A stretch of 12,792 bases of DNA from JBQTIM01 sp052388135 (GTDB lineage Bacteria > Elusimicrobiota > Elusimicrobia > FEN-1173), in assembly GCA_052388135.1 (NCBI GenBank), contig JBQTIM010000129.1, forward strand, positions 1 to 12,792, given 5' to 3'. Positions 5,837 through 12,792 of this stretch are shown piece by piece. Below the pieces are notes generated by a model. That model searched no databases. It was not told the DNA's origin and was given only the letters and a program-made list of their open reading frames with translations. Position 1 is the stretch's first letter. Every line of letters begins with the position of its first letter. The translations under genes were made by a program, and so were the position numbers.

Positions 5837-5906
5837 GCGGCATCCGGCCGCGCCATCGTCCACGCGTCAACGCGAGACTCCTTCGTCGGGAGTCTCTTTT
5901 TTTTTT
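5837..5906 (+). terminator. Hairpin-rich leader ending in an intrinsic terminator
   Basis: Three hairpins follow in succession: GCGGC/GCCGC (5837-5841 with 5847-5851), CGCG/CGCG with a TCAA loop (5863-5874), and GAGACTCC/GGAGTCTC (5874-5881 with 5889-5896). The last is followed by ten T (5897-5906), a textbook intrinsic terminator. Since the next gene starts at 5919, the terminator either ends MEMO transcription or acts as an attenuator for the downstream gene; the segment could also be a short stand-alone RNA. Confidence 0.85.
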
Positions 5907-5918
5907 ACGAGATAAACC

Positions 5919-7217
5919 TTGAGCCCTCAAAAAAGACCCGCCCAGTTTTCCGCCGCGCCGGCGTCCGCTCCGCGGGCGCGGATATGCGTTTTGGGAAATT
6001 ACTCCGGACGCAACGCCGGCGACGCCGCCCTTCTGGAAGGGCTGATGCGGGACGTGTCGGTCCACTGTCCGGACGCCGTTTTCATCGTCCCCACGCTCAA
6101 CCCGTCTTTCCTTCGCCGGGCGTATCCGGATTTTCGCGTCGAGCCGGTGGGCATCGCTCCCTGGCACGGCGCCCTGAAGTTCTGGGGGCGTCCTCTGGGC
6201 CGGGCTTTGCGGTCGGCCGACCTCGTCCTCGTCACGGACGCCATCCTTTTCGACGTCCGCCTGTTCAACCCCGCGCACAATTATCTGCTCCCGCTGTCGT
6301 TCTGGCTGCCGCGGATCCGCCGCCGGGGCGTGCCCGTGGTTCTCTACAACGTCAGCGTGGGCCCCGTGGCCACGGCGGCGGGCCGGCGGTGCCTGCGCCG
6401 GGTTCTTGGCGCGGCGGATCTGATCATTCTCCGGGACGAGGAATCGCGCAAGACCATCGCCGCCGCGGGCGCCTTGCCGCCGACGCAACCGGGGGCCGAC
6501 TGCGCCCTGTCGGCCCGTCCCTGTCCGGCCGGCCGGGCGGAGGAAATTATACGGTCTCTCTTCGGGTCCGGCCGCGGACGGCCCCTGGTCGGGATCAATT
6601 TGAACGCCTACGGCTATTCTTTCCTGCGCCGGGCCGGCCGCCGCTATTCCGAGGAGGAATTCCTTTCCGTCATGGCGCGCCTCGCGGATTGGATGCGCTC
6701 CGAGCTGGGAGCGAGGATATGTCTCGTCGGCACCCAGCGGATGGATATCCGCATCCTCAAGCGCCTGCGGGCAAAACTGGCCCGGCCCGAGGACGTACCC
6801 ATCGTCGCCAACGACGCCTACAGCCACGGCGAGATCATGGGCGTGCTTTCCCGCCTGGAATTCCTTATCGCCATGCGCACGCACGCGGCCATCCTGGGCA
6901 CGTCGGTCAACACGCCCGTGGTCGGGATCGTGGTGTATCCCAAGACCTACGGCTACCTGGCGCGCCTCGGGCAGGAGGGGAACGCGATCCTCTTTTCCGA
7001 CGTTACGTTCGAGAAACTGCGGGCCGCCGCCTCCTCGACGTGGGCATCGAGGAAGGAGTTGCGCCGCAATCTGGCCGGCGCCGTGGAGCGGGAAAAAAAG
7101 ACAGCCCGCAAAAGCGCCGACTTCCTGCTGCGTTATCTGCCGGGAAGCGCGTCGGTCGCGGAGCCGCCCGGCCGGCGGGCCGCGGAACCGGCCGGCTTTC
7201 CTCATGGTCTCCTTTAA
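5919..7217 (+). CDS. Polysaccharide pyruvyl transferase family protein (CsaB-like)
   Basis: The protein has 432 residues. After ~20 Pro/Ala-rich residues comes strand ICVLGNYSGRNAGDAALLEG (22-41), the usual N-terminal motif of PF04230 enzymes. DLVLVTDAILFD, the mid-protein ADLIILRDEESRKTI, GADCALSA and the C-terminal AMRTHAAILGTS (318-329, with R320 and H322 in the conserved R-x-H position) complete the fold. The family transfers pyruvyl groups from phosphoenolpyruvate to surface sugars, though some members act as other sugar-modifying enzymes, so the substrate is unknown. TTG 5919 is the only start that keeps the first strand: TAA at 5913-5915 is in frame just upstream and the downstream ATG at 5984 is out of frame. 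No SD is visible and a terminator ends 12 bases before. It overlaps the flippase-like gene by 14 bases. Confidence 0.85.
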   Translation: MSPQKRPAQFSAAPASAPRARICVLGNYSGRNAGDAALLEGLMRDVSVHCPDAVFIVPTLNPSFLRRAYPDFRVEPVGIAPWHGALKFWGRPLGRALRSADLVLVTDAILFDVRLFNPAHNYLLPLSFWLPRIRRRGVPVVLYNVSVGPVATAAGRRCLRRVLGAADLIILRDEESRKTIAAAGALPPTQPGADCALSARPCPAGRAEEIIRSLFGSGRGRPLVGINLNAYGYSFLRRAGRRYSEEEFLSVMARLADWMRSELGARICLVGTQRMDIRILKRLRAKLARPEDVPIVANDAYSHGEIMGVLSRLEFLIAMRTHAAILGTSVNTPVVGIVVYPKTYGYLARLGQEGNAILFSDVTFEKLRAAASSTWASRKELRRNLAGAVEREKKTARKSADFLLRYLPGSASVAEPPGRRAAEPAGFPHGLL

Positions 7218-8199
7218 ACGCCTCCATCCCTGGCTGCGGCTGGCGGTCAGCGTTTCGTTTTTGGCCTGGCTTGTGCGGCGTGTGCATTGGGGGGATTTGG
7301 CCTCCACGTTGGCACGGGCCGATCCGGCTCTCGTGGCCGTCAGCCTTCTCATGGGGCCGCTCATCACCGCGCTCAGCGTGGCGAAGTGGCGCGCGTTCAT
7401 GGACGCCGATTCCAGGCGGGCGCGCTTCACGACTTTGCTGGAGCTTTACCTGGTGGGACATTTTTTCAATTTCCTCCTGCCGTCGAACATGGGCGGAGAC
7501 GTGGTGCGCGTTTACGGCTTGAGCCGCCGGGCCGGCGGATGGAAGGGCGCCCTGTCGTCGGTGTTCTGGGAACGCGCCGCGGGCGTGGTGGTTTTGCTGG
7601 CCTTTGCGCTGGGAGCCGCCGCCCTGGAGCCGTCCTTGGCCCGCAGCGGACCGGCGGCGCTGTCGTGGGCGCTGGTGGCGGGGGTTTGGCTGCTGATGGT
7701 GGCCGCGGCCTCATCCCGTCGCTTGGACCGCCTCTGGGAAGCGGCCGGCCGCCTCACGCGGGTCGGAAAACGCGCCGCGTCGCTCCATCAGGCGCTGAGG
7801 CCGGCCATGCGCGGGCCCGCTTCCTGGACGAAAGCCTTGGGCCTCTCCGTGGTTTTCCATCTGGCCATGATGCTGAACGTCCAGGTGGCCTGCCTCGCCT
7901 TCGGGGTGCCGCTGTCGGCCCACGTCCTGTTCGCGGCGGTGCCGGCCGCCTTCATCATTTCCACCTTGCCCATTTCGTTGGGGGGACTGGGCCTGCAGGA
8001 ATGGGCTTACGTGTTCGCCTTCCAAGCCTTCGGCCTGCCGCCGGCCCTGGGACTTTCCGTCGGGCTCCTGTTGAGGATAAAATCAGCTCTGATCGGCGCG
8101 GTTGGTGGATTGCTCTACCTGCGCTGGAACGCGCGGGAGAAAGCCCCCGGCGCGTCCGCCCCGCCCGCTCGCGAGACGGCTCAAACGCTGTCCCGTTGA
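7204..8199 (+). CDS. Flippase-like / lysylphosphatidylglycerol synthase TM-region protein (UPF0104, AglD family)
   Basis: The 331-residue integral membrane protein has about eight hydrophobic segments (around 12-26, 41-60, 80-93, 121-141, 150-169, 211-235, 238-256 and 265-305). Two hallmark stretches of the family are clear: FFNFLLPSNMGGDVVRVY (87-104) and LPISLGGLGLQEWA (255-268), as is the ER pair (123-124). Relatives include the membrane half of MprF, AglD and many genes inside glycan clusters, where they are thought to move or modify lipid-linked material. The lysyl-transferase domain of full MprF is absent. ATG 7204 lies inside the end of the preceding gene, with no good SD, so translation is probably coupled. 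Pairing with a pyruvyl transferase points to cell-envelope glycan or carrier-lipid work. A terminator follows at 8241-8271. Confidence 0.88.
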   Translation: MVSFKRLHPWLRLAVSVSFLAWLVRRVHWGDLASTLARADPALVAVSLLMGPLITALSVAKWRAFMDADSRRARFTTLLELYLVGHFFNFLLPSNMGGDVVRVYGLSRRAGGWKGALSSVFWERAAGVVVLLAFALGAAALEPSLARSGPAALSWALVAGVWLLMVAAASSRRLDRLWEAAGRLTRVGKRAASLHQALRPAMRGPASWTKALGLSVVFHLAMMLNVQVACLAFGVPLSAHVLFAAVPAAFIISTLPISLGGLGLQEWAYVFAFQAFGLPPALGLSVGLLLRIKSALIGAVGGLLYLRWNAREKAPGASAPPARETAQTLSR

Positions 8200-8228
8200 G
8201 CGCACTCCCGGCGGGCGGTGAAATTTGC

Positions 8229-8234
8229 TATAAG
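8229..8234 (+). promoter_or_regulatory. TATAAG -10-like box before the tRNA
   Basis: GCTATAAG is the only -10-like sequence between the flippase gene and tRNA-Tyr. The -35 region is poor, and a strong terminator separates it from the tRNA, so it is weak evidence for a promoter. Confidence 0.25.
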
Positions 8235-8240
8235 AAAACG

Positions 8241-8271
8241 GCCGCCGGAACCGGCGGCTTTCTTTTTTTTT
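8241..8271 (+). terminator. Intrinsic terminator after the flippase-like gene
   Basis: GCCGCCGG (8241-8248) and CCGGCGGC (8251-8258) form an 8-bp inverted repeat with a tiny loop (effectively a 6-bp stem with a GGAACC loop), followed by TTTC and nine T to 8271. It lies 41 bases after the flippase stop and ends 8 bases before the tRNA. Confidence 0.9.
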
Positions 8272-8279
8272 ACGCTTCC

Positions 8280-8363
8280 GCACAGGTGGCAGAGCGGTCA
8301 AATGCACCAGACTGTAAATCTGGCGGGCTACGCCCTTCGAAGGTTCGAATCCTTCCCTGTGCA
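8280..8363 (+). tRNA. tRNA-Tyr (anticodon GTA)
   Basis: All arms can be drawn. The acceptor stem is GCACAGG (8280-8286) with CCTGTGC (8356-8362) and discriminator A8363. The D stem pairs GCA (8289-8291) with TGC (8303-8305). The anticodon stem is CCAGA/TCTGG (8307-8311 with 8319-8323), with loop CTGTAAA and anticodon GTA at 8314-8316. A long class II variable arm has stem GGGC/GCCC, and the T stem is GAAGG/CCTTC around TTCGAAT (8344-8350). The long variable arm plus GTA fits bacterial tRNA-Tyr. CCA is not encoded, so the 3' end must be added after transcription. Open frames crossing this locus on either strand are artefacts. Confidence 0.97.
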
Positions 8364-8398
8364 AATTTATCCCAGGCCCTGCGGCCTGGGATAAATTT
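8363..8398. terminator. 16-bp perfect inverted repeat after tRNA-Tyr
   Basis: AAATTTATCCCAGGCC (8363-8378) and its exact reverse complement (8383-8398) flank a CTGC loop, the same loop as in the terminator at 1671-1698. The stem starts on the tRNA discriminator base. The outer part is A/T-rich and the inner part G/C-rich, so ATAAATTT can serve as a poor T tract in either direction. A terminator or a 3'-processing signal for the pre-tRNA is likely. Bases 8399-8480 show nothing further. Confidence 0.7.
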
Positions 8399-8480
8399 CG
8401 TACGGCCGCCGCCGAGCGTCCTGAAAGCGGCTCCGGACCCGCGTTTTCCGTCGAAAAATCGCCGTTTTCCGCCCGTTTTC

Positions 8481-8509
8481 TTTACACCCCTCGGCGATTG
8501 TGTTATACT
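8481..8509 (+). promoter_or_regulatory. Sigma-70 type promoter for rpsA
   Basis: TTTACA (8481-8486), a 17-base spacer and TATACT (8504-8509) match the consensus at five of six positions in each box. Transcription would start near 8516, giving a leader of about 23 bases that contains GGAGG. This is the best promoter in the window. Confidence 0.8.
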
Positions 8510-8538
8510 GAAAAAAACCAAAGACTCTCGGAGGATAC

Positions 8539-10221
8539 GTGACCGCCGACGAAATCGTGCTGGATGATTTGAACATGGAGGAGCTCCTCAAGGAGTCCTC
8601 CGCCGAAAGCCGCGTGGGGGCCGTCGTAACGGCCCACGTGGTGGACGAAACCTCGGGCGGCCTTCTCGTGGACGTGGGGCTGAAGGTGGAAGGATTTATT
8701 CCCATGGCGGAGTTCCGCGCGCGCGCCCATCCGCCGGCGCGCGGCGAGTCGTTCCCCGCCGTCATCAAGCGCATGGACGGCCCCGACGGGCACCCCCTGG
8801 TGTCCTGGCGCGAGGCGCGGGAGCGCCAATATTGGGACAAAGTGGTCAAGGCCAAGGAGACCTCCGCTCCCCTGGAAGGAAAAGTCATCCGCCAGGTGAA
8901 GGGCGGTCTGATCGTGGACGTGGGCCTGGAAGGCTTCCTGCCGGCCTCCCAGGTGGACCGCAGGCCCGTCAAAGACCTTTCTTCCTTCGTGGGCCAGGCC
9001 GTCACGGTGACGGTTCTGGAGATGGACGCGGCCAAAGGGAACGTGGTCCTTTCGCGCCGGCGCATCCTCGAGCGCGAAGCCGCCGTTCTTCGCGAGGAAA
9101 CCCTGAAAGAATTGGCGCCCGGGAAAATTTACAGGGGCCGCGTCACAAGCCTGACGTCGTTCGGCGCGTTCGTGGACATCGGCGGCATCGAAGGCCTCCT
9201 GCGCGTGGCCGACGTGGCCTGGGGCCGGGTGGAGAATTTGTCGGCGGCGCTGACCGTGGGCCAGGAGCTGGACGTGAAAGTCCTGAAGTACGATCCGGCC
9301 ACCCACAAGATCGCCCTCGGCCGCAAGCAGCTGCTGACGCCGCCTTGGAAAGGGGCCGCCGCCCGCTACCCCGCGGGGTCGCGGGTCAAGGGGAAAGTCA
9401 CCAGCCTCACGTCTTTCGGCGCGTTCCTCGAGCTGGAGCCGGGCGTCGAAGGCCTCATCCACCAATCCGAGTTTTCCTGGGAAGACCGCTGGGCCAAGCC
9501 CGAATCCTTCGTGCAGGCCGGCCGCGAGGCCGAGGCCGTGGTGCTGTCCTGCGACGAGGCCAACGAGAAGCTCGCGCTGAGCTTCAAGCGGGCCGCCAAG
9601 AATCCCTGGGCGGAAGCCGCCGCTCTTTTTCCCGTGGGAACCCGCGTGAAGGGGACCGTCACGCACATGACCGCCTTCGGCGCCTTCGTGCGCCTGTCCA
9701 ACGGCATCGAGGGCCTTCTGCGCGCCGCCGATATCTCCTGGACGAAACCCGTCCACCATCCCAAGGAGCACGTGTCCGAGGGCCAGGAGCTGGAGCTGAC
9801 CGTGCTGGAGGTGGACGCGGGCTCCGAGCGCATCGCCTTGGGCCTCAAGCAAATGCATCCGGATCCCTTCGAACAATACAAGCCCGGCCAGGCCGTGGAG
9901 GGCCGCGTGGTCCGCTTTTCGGACTTCGGCGCCTTCGTGGAGCTGGAGCCCGACGTGGAAGCCTTCTTGCACGTGGGCGAGATCACGTCGGAGTCGCGGC
10001 CCGAGAAACCGGCGGACGTCCTCGCGCTGGACCAGGCCGTTTCGGCCGTGGTCGTGAAGCTTCAGCGGAAGTCCAAGCGCATCGACATTTCCATGAAACA
10101 GCTCGAGCAGAAGCAGGAAAAAGAGCTGCTCAAGAAATACCGGGGCGGCTCGACCCGCGTGACGCTGGGAGACGTCGTGCAGTGGGGCGGGGAAAGCGCA
10201 GGAGAGGAACCCGCCTCCTAG
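8539..10221 (+). CDS. rpsA: 30S ribosomal protein S1
   Basis: The 560-residue protein carries six S1 (OB-fold RNA-binding) repeats at about 26-91, 111-174, 194-264, 279-352, 366-438 and 450-521. Repeats 3-6 have the strong signature (for example GRVTSLTSFGAFVDI, GKVTSLTSFGAFLEL, GTVTHMTAFGAFVRL). The first two are divergent, as in Gram-negative S1, where they anchor the protein to the ribosome. S1 brings structured or weak-SD mRNAs to the 30S subunit. Six repeats and the length fit the Gram-negative class. The start is GTG 8539 with GGAGG at 8530-8534, four bases away; the protein opens with an acidic helix (DEIVLDDLNMEELL) as usual. No cytidylate kinase gene or fusion is next to it, unlike many bacteria. 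It leads a probable three-gene operon with no terminator before the TPR gene. Confidence 0.96.
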   Translation: MTADEIVLDDLNMEELLKESSAESRVGAVVTAHVVDETSGGLLVDVGLKVEGFIPMAEFRARAHPPARGESFPAVIKRMDGPDGHPLVSWREARERQYWDKVVKAKETSAPLEGKVIRQVKGGLIVDVGLEGFLPASQVDRRPVKDLSSFVGQAVTVTVLEMDAAKGNVVLSRRRILEREAAVLREETLKELAPGKIYRGRVTSLTSFGAFVDIGGIEGLLRVADVAWGRVENLSAALTVGQELDVKVLKYDPATHKIALGRKQLLTPPWKGAAARYPAGSRVKGKVTSLTSFGAFLELEPGVEGLIHQSEFSWEDRWAKPESFVQAGREAEAVVLSCDEANEKLALSFKRAAKNPWAEAAALFPVGTRVKGTVTHMTAFGAFVRLSNGIEGLLRAADISWTKPVHHPKEHVSEGQELELTVLEVDAGSERIALGLKQMHPDPFEQYKPGQAVEGRVVRFSDFGAFVELEPDVEAFLHVGEITSESRPEKPADVLALDQAVSAVVVKLQRKSKRIDISMKQLEQKQEKELLKKYRGGSTRVTLGDVVQWGGESAGEEPAS

Positions 10222-10227
10222 AGCACC

Positions 10228-11205
10228 ATGAACTTTTCCCGCGGCGGACTTCCCTCCGCCCGCAACGGCCCGCCCCCGGCCTTCCGTCTGCGCCGGCCCT
10301 TTCCTCTCCTTCCCTGGGTGGACCTTCCCCTGCTGCTCCTCGCCGCCTTCTCCATCGCCGCTCTTTTGGGCGTCCGGAGCCTTTATCGGCCCGGGGCTCA
10401 AAATTCCTTTCCCCGTGAAGAGTCCGATTTCGCTTCTCCCGAAAATCTGCGCGAGCGAAAAGCCGCCGCCCTGGAAGCCCTCGGGAAAAATTCCGACGAC
10501 ATCGCGGCCTGGACGGATTTGGCCGTGGCCAATTTCCAGTTGGGGCCTGATTATTACCTGGCGCCGGAAGACGCCTCCGGCTTAAAGGACCTCGGCGCCC
10601 TCGAGGCTTTGGAAAAGGCCCGGGATTTGGGCGCTTTGGACGAGCGGCTTTTTTACTACGCCGGCGTCATGTACGAGGCCAAAGGCCTGCCCGATTACGC
10701 CAAGCCCGAGTATGAGCGGTTCCTCCGCCACCGCCCCGGCGACTTGGAGGTGCGCCTCCGCCTCGGAAACCTTTATTACCGCCTCGGCGAGCCGGACAAG
10801 GCCGCGGAACAATACAAAAAGGTATTGGAGGCGAAACCTCTGGACCCGTTGGTGGCCTTCAACCTGGCGTCCGTTTACCAGGACCAGGAGAAATGGTCCG
10901 AAGGCCTCGAGATTTTGGACCGCGTGTCCGCCGCCGGCCGCCGGCTTCCCGCCGGCGAGCATAAACTGCGGGGGAACCTCCACCGGGGCGCCGGCCAGTT
11001 CGCCAAGGCCCTGGATCATTACCGCAAGGACCTCTCGGAAAACGGCGGCGACGCCGAGCTCTTCGAGGGTGCGGCGCTGGCCTACGAGGGCTTGAAAGAG
11101 GACGAAGGCGCTCTGGCCAACTGGCTGAAAGTTTTGGAGACGAACCCCAAGCACCGCAAAGCCCAGGAACGCGCGCGCCAACTGAAGAGAAAAGCCAGAA
11201 AATAA
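10228..11205 (+). CDS. Membrane-anchored TPR-repeat protein
   Basis: The product has 325 residues. A Pro/Arg-rich start is followed by one hydrophobic segment (~29-49, PWVDLPLLLLAAFSIAALL), likely a signal anchor placing the rest in the periplasm. After a helical stretch (75-130) come about five tetratricopeptide repeats from ~141 to 311. The clearest are LGNLYYRLGEPDKAAEQYKK (~178-197) and the one starting VAFNLASVYQDQEKWSEGLE; spacing between similar positions is about 34 residues. TPRs bind partner proteins, so this is probably a scaffold for an envelope complex. The C-terminus is strongly basic (RARQLKRKARK). ATG 10228 comes six bases after the rpsA stop with only a weak SD, so it likely depends on readthrough from rpsA; the secreted peptidase gene follows 20 bases after its stop. 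Confidence 0.85.
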   Translation: MNFSRGGLPSARNGPPPAFRLRRPFPLLPWVDLPLLLLAAFSIAALLGVRSLYRPGAQNSFPREESDFASPENLRERKAAALEALGKNSDDIAAWTDLAVANFQLGPDYYLAPEDASGLKDLGALEALEKARDLGALDERLFYYAGVMYEAKGLPDYAKPEYERFLRHRPGDLEVRLRLGNLYYRLGEPDKAAEQYKKVLEAKPLDPLVAFNLASVYQDQEKWSEGLEILDRVSAAGRRLPAGEHKLRGNLHRGAGQFAKALDHYRKDLSENGGDAELFEGAALAYEGLKEDEGALANWLKVLETNPKHRKAQERARQLKRKARK

Positions 11206-11225
11206 GACATCGGGTCGGAGCCGGC

Positions 11226-12792
11226 ATGCGGGACAAAAACCACGCCTTCGGAAGCCTCCTGGGGGTTTTCGTTTTTCTTTTGTCGCTTCACGCCTCCGAC
11301 GCCTCCGCTTTCGGAAAAAACAAGGTCATCACGGAGGATCCCCGCTGGCAGGTGCGAGCCACCCGCCACTTCGACATCCATTTCACGCCCGACGCCGCCG
11401 CCATCGTCCCGCGGGCCGCTTATTACCTGGAAAACGCCTACGAGCGCATCACCCGGGACCTGGACATCCGCATCGAAGGACGCACGCCTTTCTTTCTGTT
11501 CAGCGACCACAACCGCTTCGAAGAGAACAACATCGCCGACGTGGGGGAGGGAACCGGCGGGGTCACCGAGGCGTTTAAGAACCGCTTCATCGTTTTCAAC
11601 AACGGCACCGAAGAGTGGCTGGACCACGTCATCACCCACGAGTTCGGCCACGTCGCGGAGTTTGAAATCCTTTACGGCGGATTCTGGAAATCCATCCGCC
11701 TCCTCAAGTCGCCCCTCTATCCCCTTTGGCTCATGGAAGGCTACGCGGAATACGTCGTGGGGGATATGGACAAGGCGGAGGAGGACCTGGTCCTCCGCGA
11801 CGCCGCCACGTCCGGCGGGCTCATTCCCCTGGGCGAGCTGCACGGCTTCAACCATCTCAAGCCCAACCAGGTGGTGCAAGCCTACAAGCAGGGCGCCGCG
11901 GCCGTCCGCTACTTGGCGAGGGAATACGGGCCCGAGAGCGTTGCCAACCTGCTTAAGTCCCTGCGGGACCGGTTCGAGCCCGGCTCCCTGCTGGTCGATT
12001 TCACTGGCCTGGATTTCGCCGCCTTCGACCGCCGCTACCGCGAATTTTTGACCGATCACTACACAGCCCAGTCGGAAGGTTGGCTGGAGCCGGAGGCCTA
12101 CGGCGACAGGACTTCGCCCCCCGACCTCTTGCCCGTCTTCAACACCAATCCCGTCTTCTCGCCCGACGGACTCCGCGCGGCCTACCTGTCCGACGCGTCG
12201 GGCGAGCGGCAAGTCATGATCGCCGACCTGGACACCGGCGCCCGGCGCGCTTTGGCCGGCCGCCAATGGGGAAAATTGGAGCACATCCACGGACAGCGCC
12301 TCGACGAGGGGCGGGCGCTTTCGTTCTCCCCCGACGGGCGATGGCTGGCCTTCGCCGGCGAAAAAAAGCAACGCGACTACCTTTACCTCTACGACCTCAA
12401 GCGGGACCGCCTGCGCCGCCTGCGCCCGCCCTTCGAGCAAATCCGTTCGCCCGTCTTCCATCCGCGGGGGGACCGCCTGGCCGTGGTCGGCCTCCGGAAC
12501 GGAACCAACGACCTTTACGAAGTCACCACCCGGGGGAAACTCATCCGCCGCCTCACCGAGTCGCCCGCTGATGAAAACGACCCCTCCTATTCGCCCGACG
12601 GCGAAACCCTGGTCTATTCGCAGGAAGTCTTCGTCTCCTCGGCGGCGGAGCAAGGCGCCGGCGATCCCTTCGCTTTCCGGCATCCCCGCATTCCTCCGGC
12701 GCCGAGACCCGAGCGTGTTTTGATGAGGCTGGACCTCGCCACCCTGGCCGTCTCTCCCCTGACCGACATGCCGGGGGACGAGGTGTCGCCTG
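11226..12792 (+). CDS. Secreted peptidase-MA-like metalloprotease with PD40 beta-propeller (3' end outside window)
   Basis: The frame is open from ATG 11226 to the right edge, 522 codons without a stop. A signal peptide is clear: MRDKNH, a hydrophobic core (FGSLLGVFVFLLSLHAS) and a probable cut after ASA (~28). Residues ~40-270 look like a gluzincin peptidase of the MA type: HEFGH (138-142, HExxH with catalytic E139) and MEGYAEY (170-176), whose first Glu (E171) fits the third zinc ligand. From ~305, TolB-like PD40 blades repeat: VFSPDGLRAAYLSD, LSFSPDGRWLAFAG (~363), VFHPRGDRLAVVG (~407) and YSPDGETLVYSQE (~452). More blades presumably lie beyond the edge. The combination suggests an exported or outer-membrane-bound protein; the target is unknown. 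A start further upstream is blocked by the TPR gene. Confidence 0.87.
   Translation, partial: MRDKNHAFGSLLGVFVFLLSLHASDASAFGKNKVITEDPRWQVRATRHFDIHFTPDAAAIVPRAAYYLENAYERITRDLDIRIEGRTPFFLFSDHNRFEENNIADVGEGTGGVTEAFKNRFIVFNNGTEEWLDHVITHEFGHVAEFEILYGGFWKSIRLLKSPLYPLWLMEGYAEYVVGDMDKAEEDLVLRDAATSGGLIPLGELHGFNHLKPNQVVQAYKQGAAAVRYLAREYGPESVANLLKSLRDRFEPGSLLVDFTGLDFAAFDRRYREFLTDHYTAQSEGWLEPEAYGDRTSPPDLLPVFNTNPVFSPDGLRAAYLSDASGERQVMIADLDTGARRALAGRQWGKLEHIHGQRLDEGRALSFSPDGRWLAFAGEKKQRDYLYLYDLKRDRLRRLRPPFEQIRSPVFHPRGDRLAVVGLRNGTNDLYEVTTRGKLIRRLTESPADENDPSYSPDGETLVYSQEVFVSSAAEQGAGDPFAFRHPRIPPAPRPERVLMRLDLATLAVSPLTDMPGDEVSP

Noticed and set aside
5241..7430. Very long (729-codon) open frame on the minus strand
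   Set aside because: It lies antisense to the MEMO and pyruvyl transferase genes and crosses the terminator and intergenic region between them. Its composition is Arg/Gly/Ala-rich, as expected from GC-rich codon shadows, with no recognisable motif.
7287..8567. Plus-strand frame running from the flippase gene through the tRNA, and a minus-strand frame starting MHREGFEPSKG
   Set aside because: Both include translated tRNA-Tyr sequence, a well-known false-gene artefact; the flippase frame and tRNA explain the region.
8503..10401. 632-codon minus-strand open frame over rpsA
   Set aside because: The apparent internal repeats (for example LAHGQ, FDA.VHE.AER) are the mirror image of the S1 repeats on the + strand; no independent motif or ribosome site supports it.
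11082..12683. 533-codon minus-strand open frame at the right end
   Set aside because: It is opposite a + strand frame with a signal peptide, HExxH and PD40 repeats, which is clearly the real gene even though that gene runs off the window.

Overview
The window is GC-rich bacterial chromosome, densely coded and almost entirely on the + strand. It looks like ordinary core-genome territory: rpsA, a tRNA, pterin genes and cell-surface genes, with no insertion sequence, phage gene or CRISPR array. Short AT-rich islands carrying TATAAT-like boxes and T-tract hairpins mark the promoters and terminators. The gene mix (divergent DnaA-like ATPase, MEMO protein with a PqqD-like N-terminus, peptidase/beta-propeller lipoprotein-type gene, many lineage-specific proteins) suggests an uncultivated, deep-branching Gram-negative such as Elusimicrobiota. 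That is an inference from gene content, not something the sequence proves.

Layout. Positions 1-191 hold the tail of an unrecognised gene. Positions 306-1649 encode a DnaA-type AAA+ ATPase that lacks the DnaA DNA-binding domain and instead carries a Pro/Ala linker and an unrecognised C-terminal domain; the tail of the upstream gene resembles the end of that domain. A bidirectional terminator follows (1671-1698). Pointing into it from the other side is a tiny complete-looking unit on the minus strand: promoter, strong Shine-Dalgarno and an 11-codon poly-lysine ORF. Next come folB (1988-2338, +) and, convergent with it, a 6-pyruvoyl-tetrahydropterin/6-carboxytetrahydropterin synthase homologue (2364-2774, -), both pterin-handling T-fold enzymes. 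Divergent from the latter is a tight three-gene operon: a small acidic membrane protein, an unrecognised 228-residue protein and an FNR-type flavin reductase, followed 69 bases later by a MEMO-family protein.

Positions 5811-5918 contain a -10 box, three small hairpins and an intrinsic terminator lying only 12 bases before the TTG start of a polysaccharide pyruvyl transferase-like gene. That gene overlaps a flippase-like (UPF0104/AglD-type) membrane protein, so the pair probably works on cell-surface glycans or their lipid carriers. A terminator, tRNA-Tyr(GUA) and a 16-bp perfect inverted repeat follow. A clean TTTACA-N17-TATACT promoter then drives rpsA (six S1 domains), a membrane-anchored TPR protein, and a secreted peptidase-MA/PD40-propeller protein that runs off the right edge.

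The most interesting items are the DnaA-like ATPase with its novel C-terminal domain and possible tandem relative, the poly-lysine micro-ORF unit, and the terminator-containing leader before the pyruvyl transferase gene.
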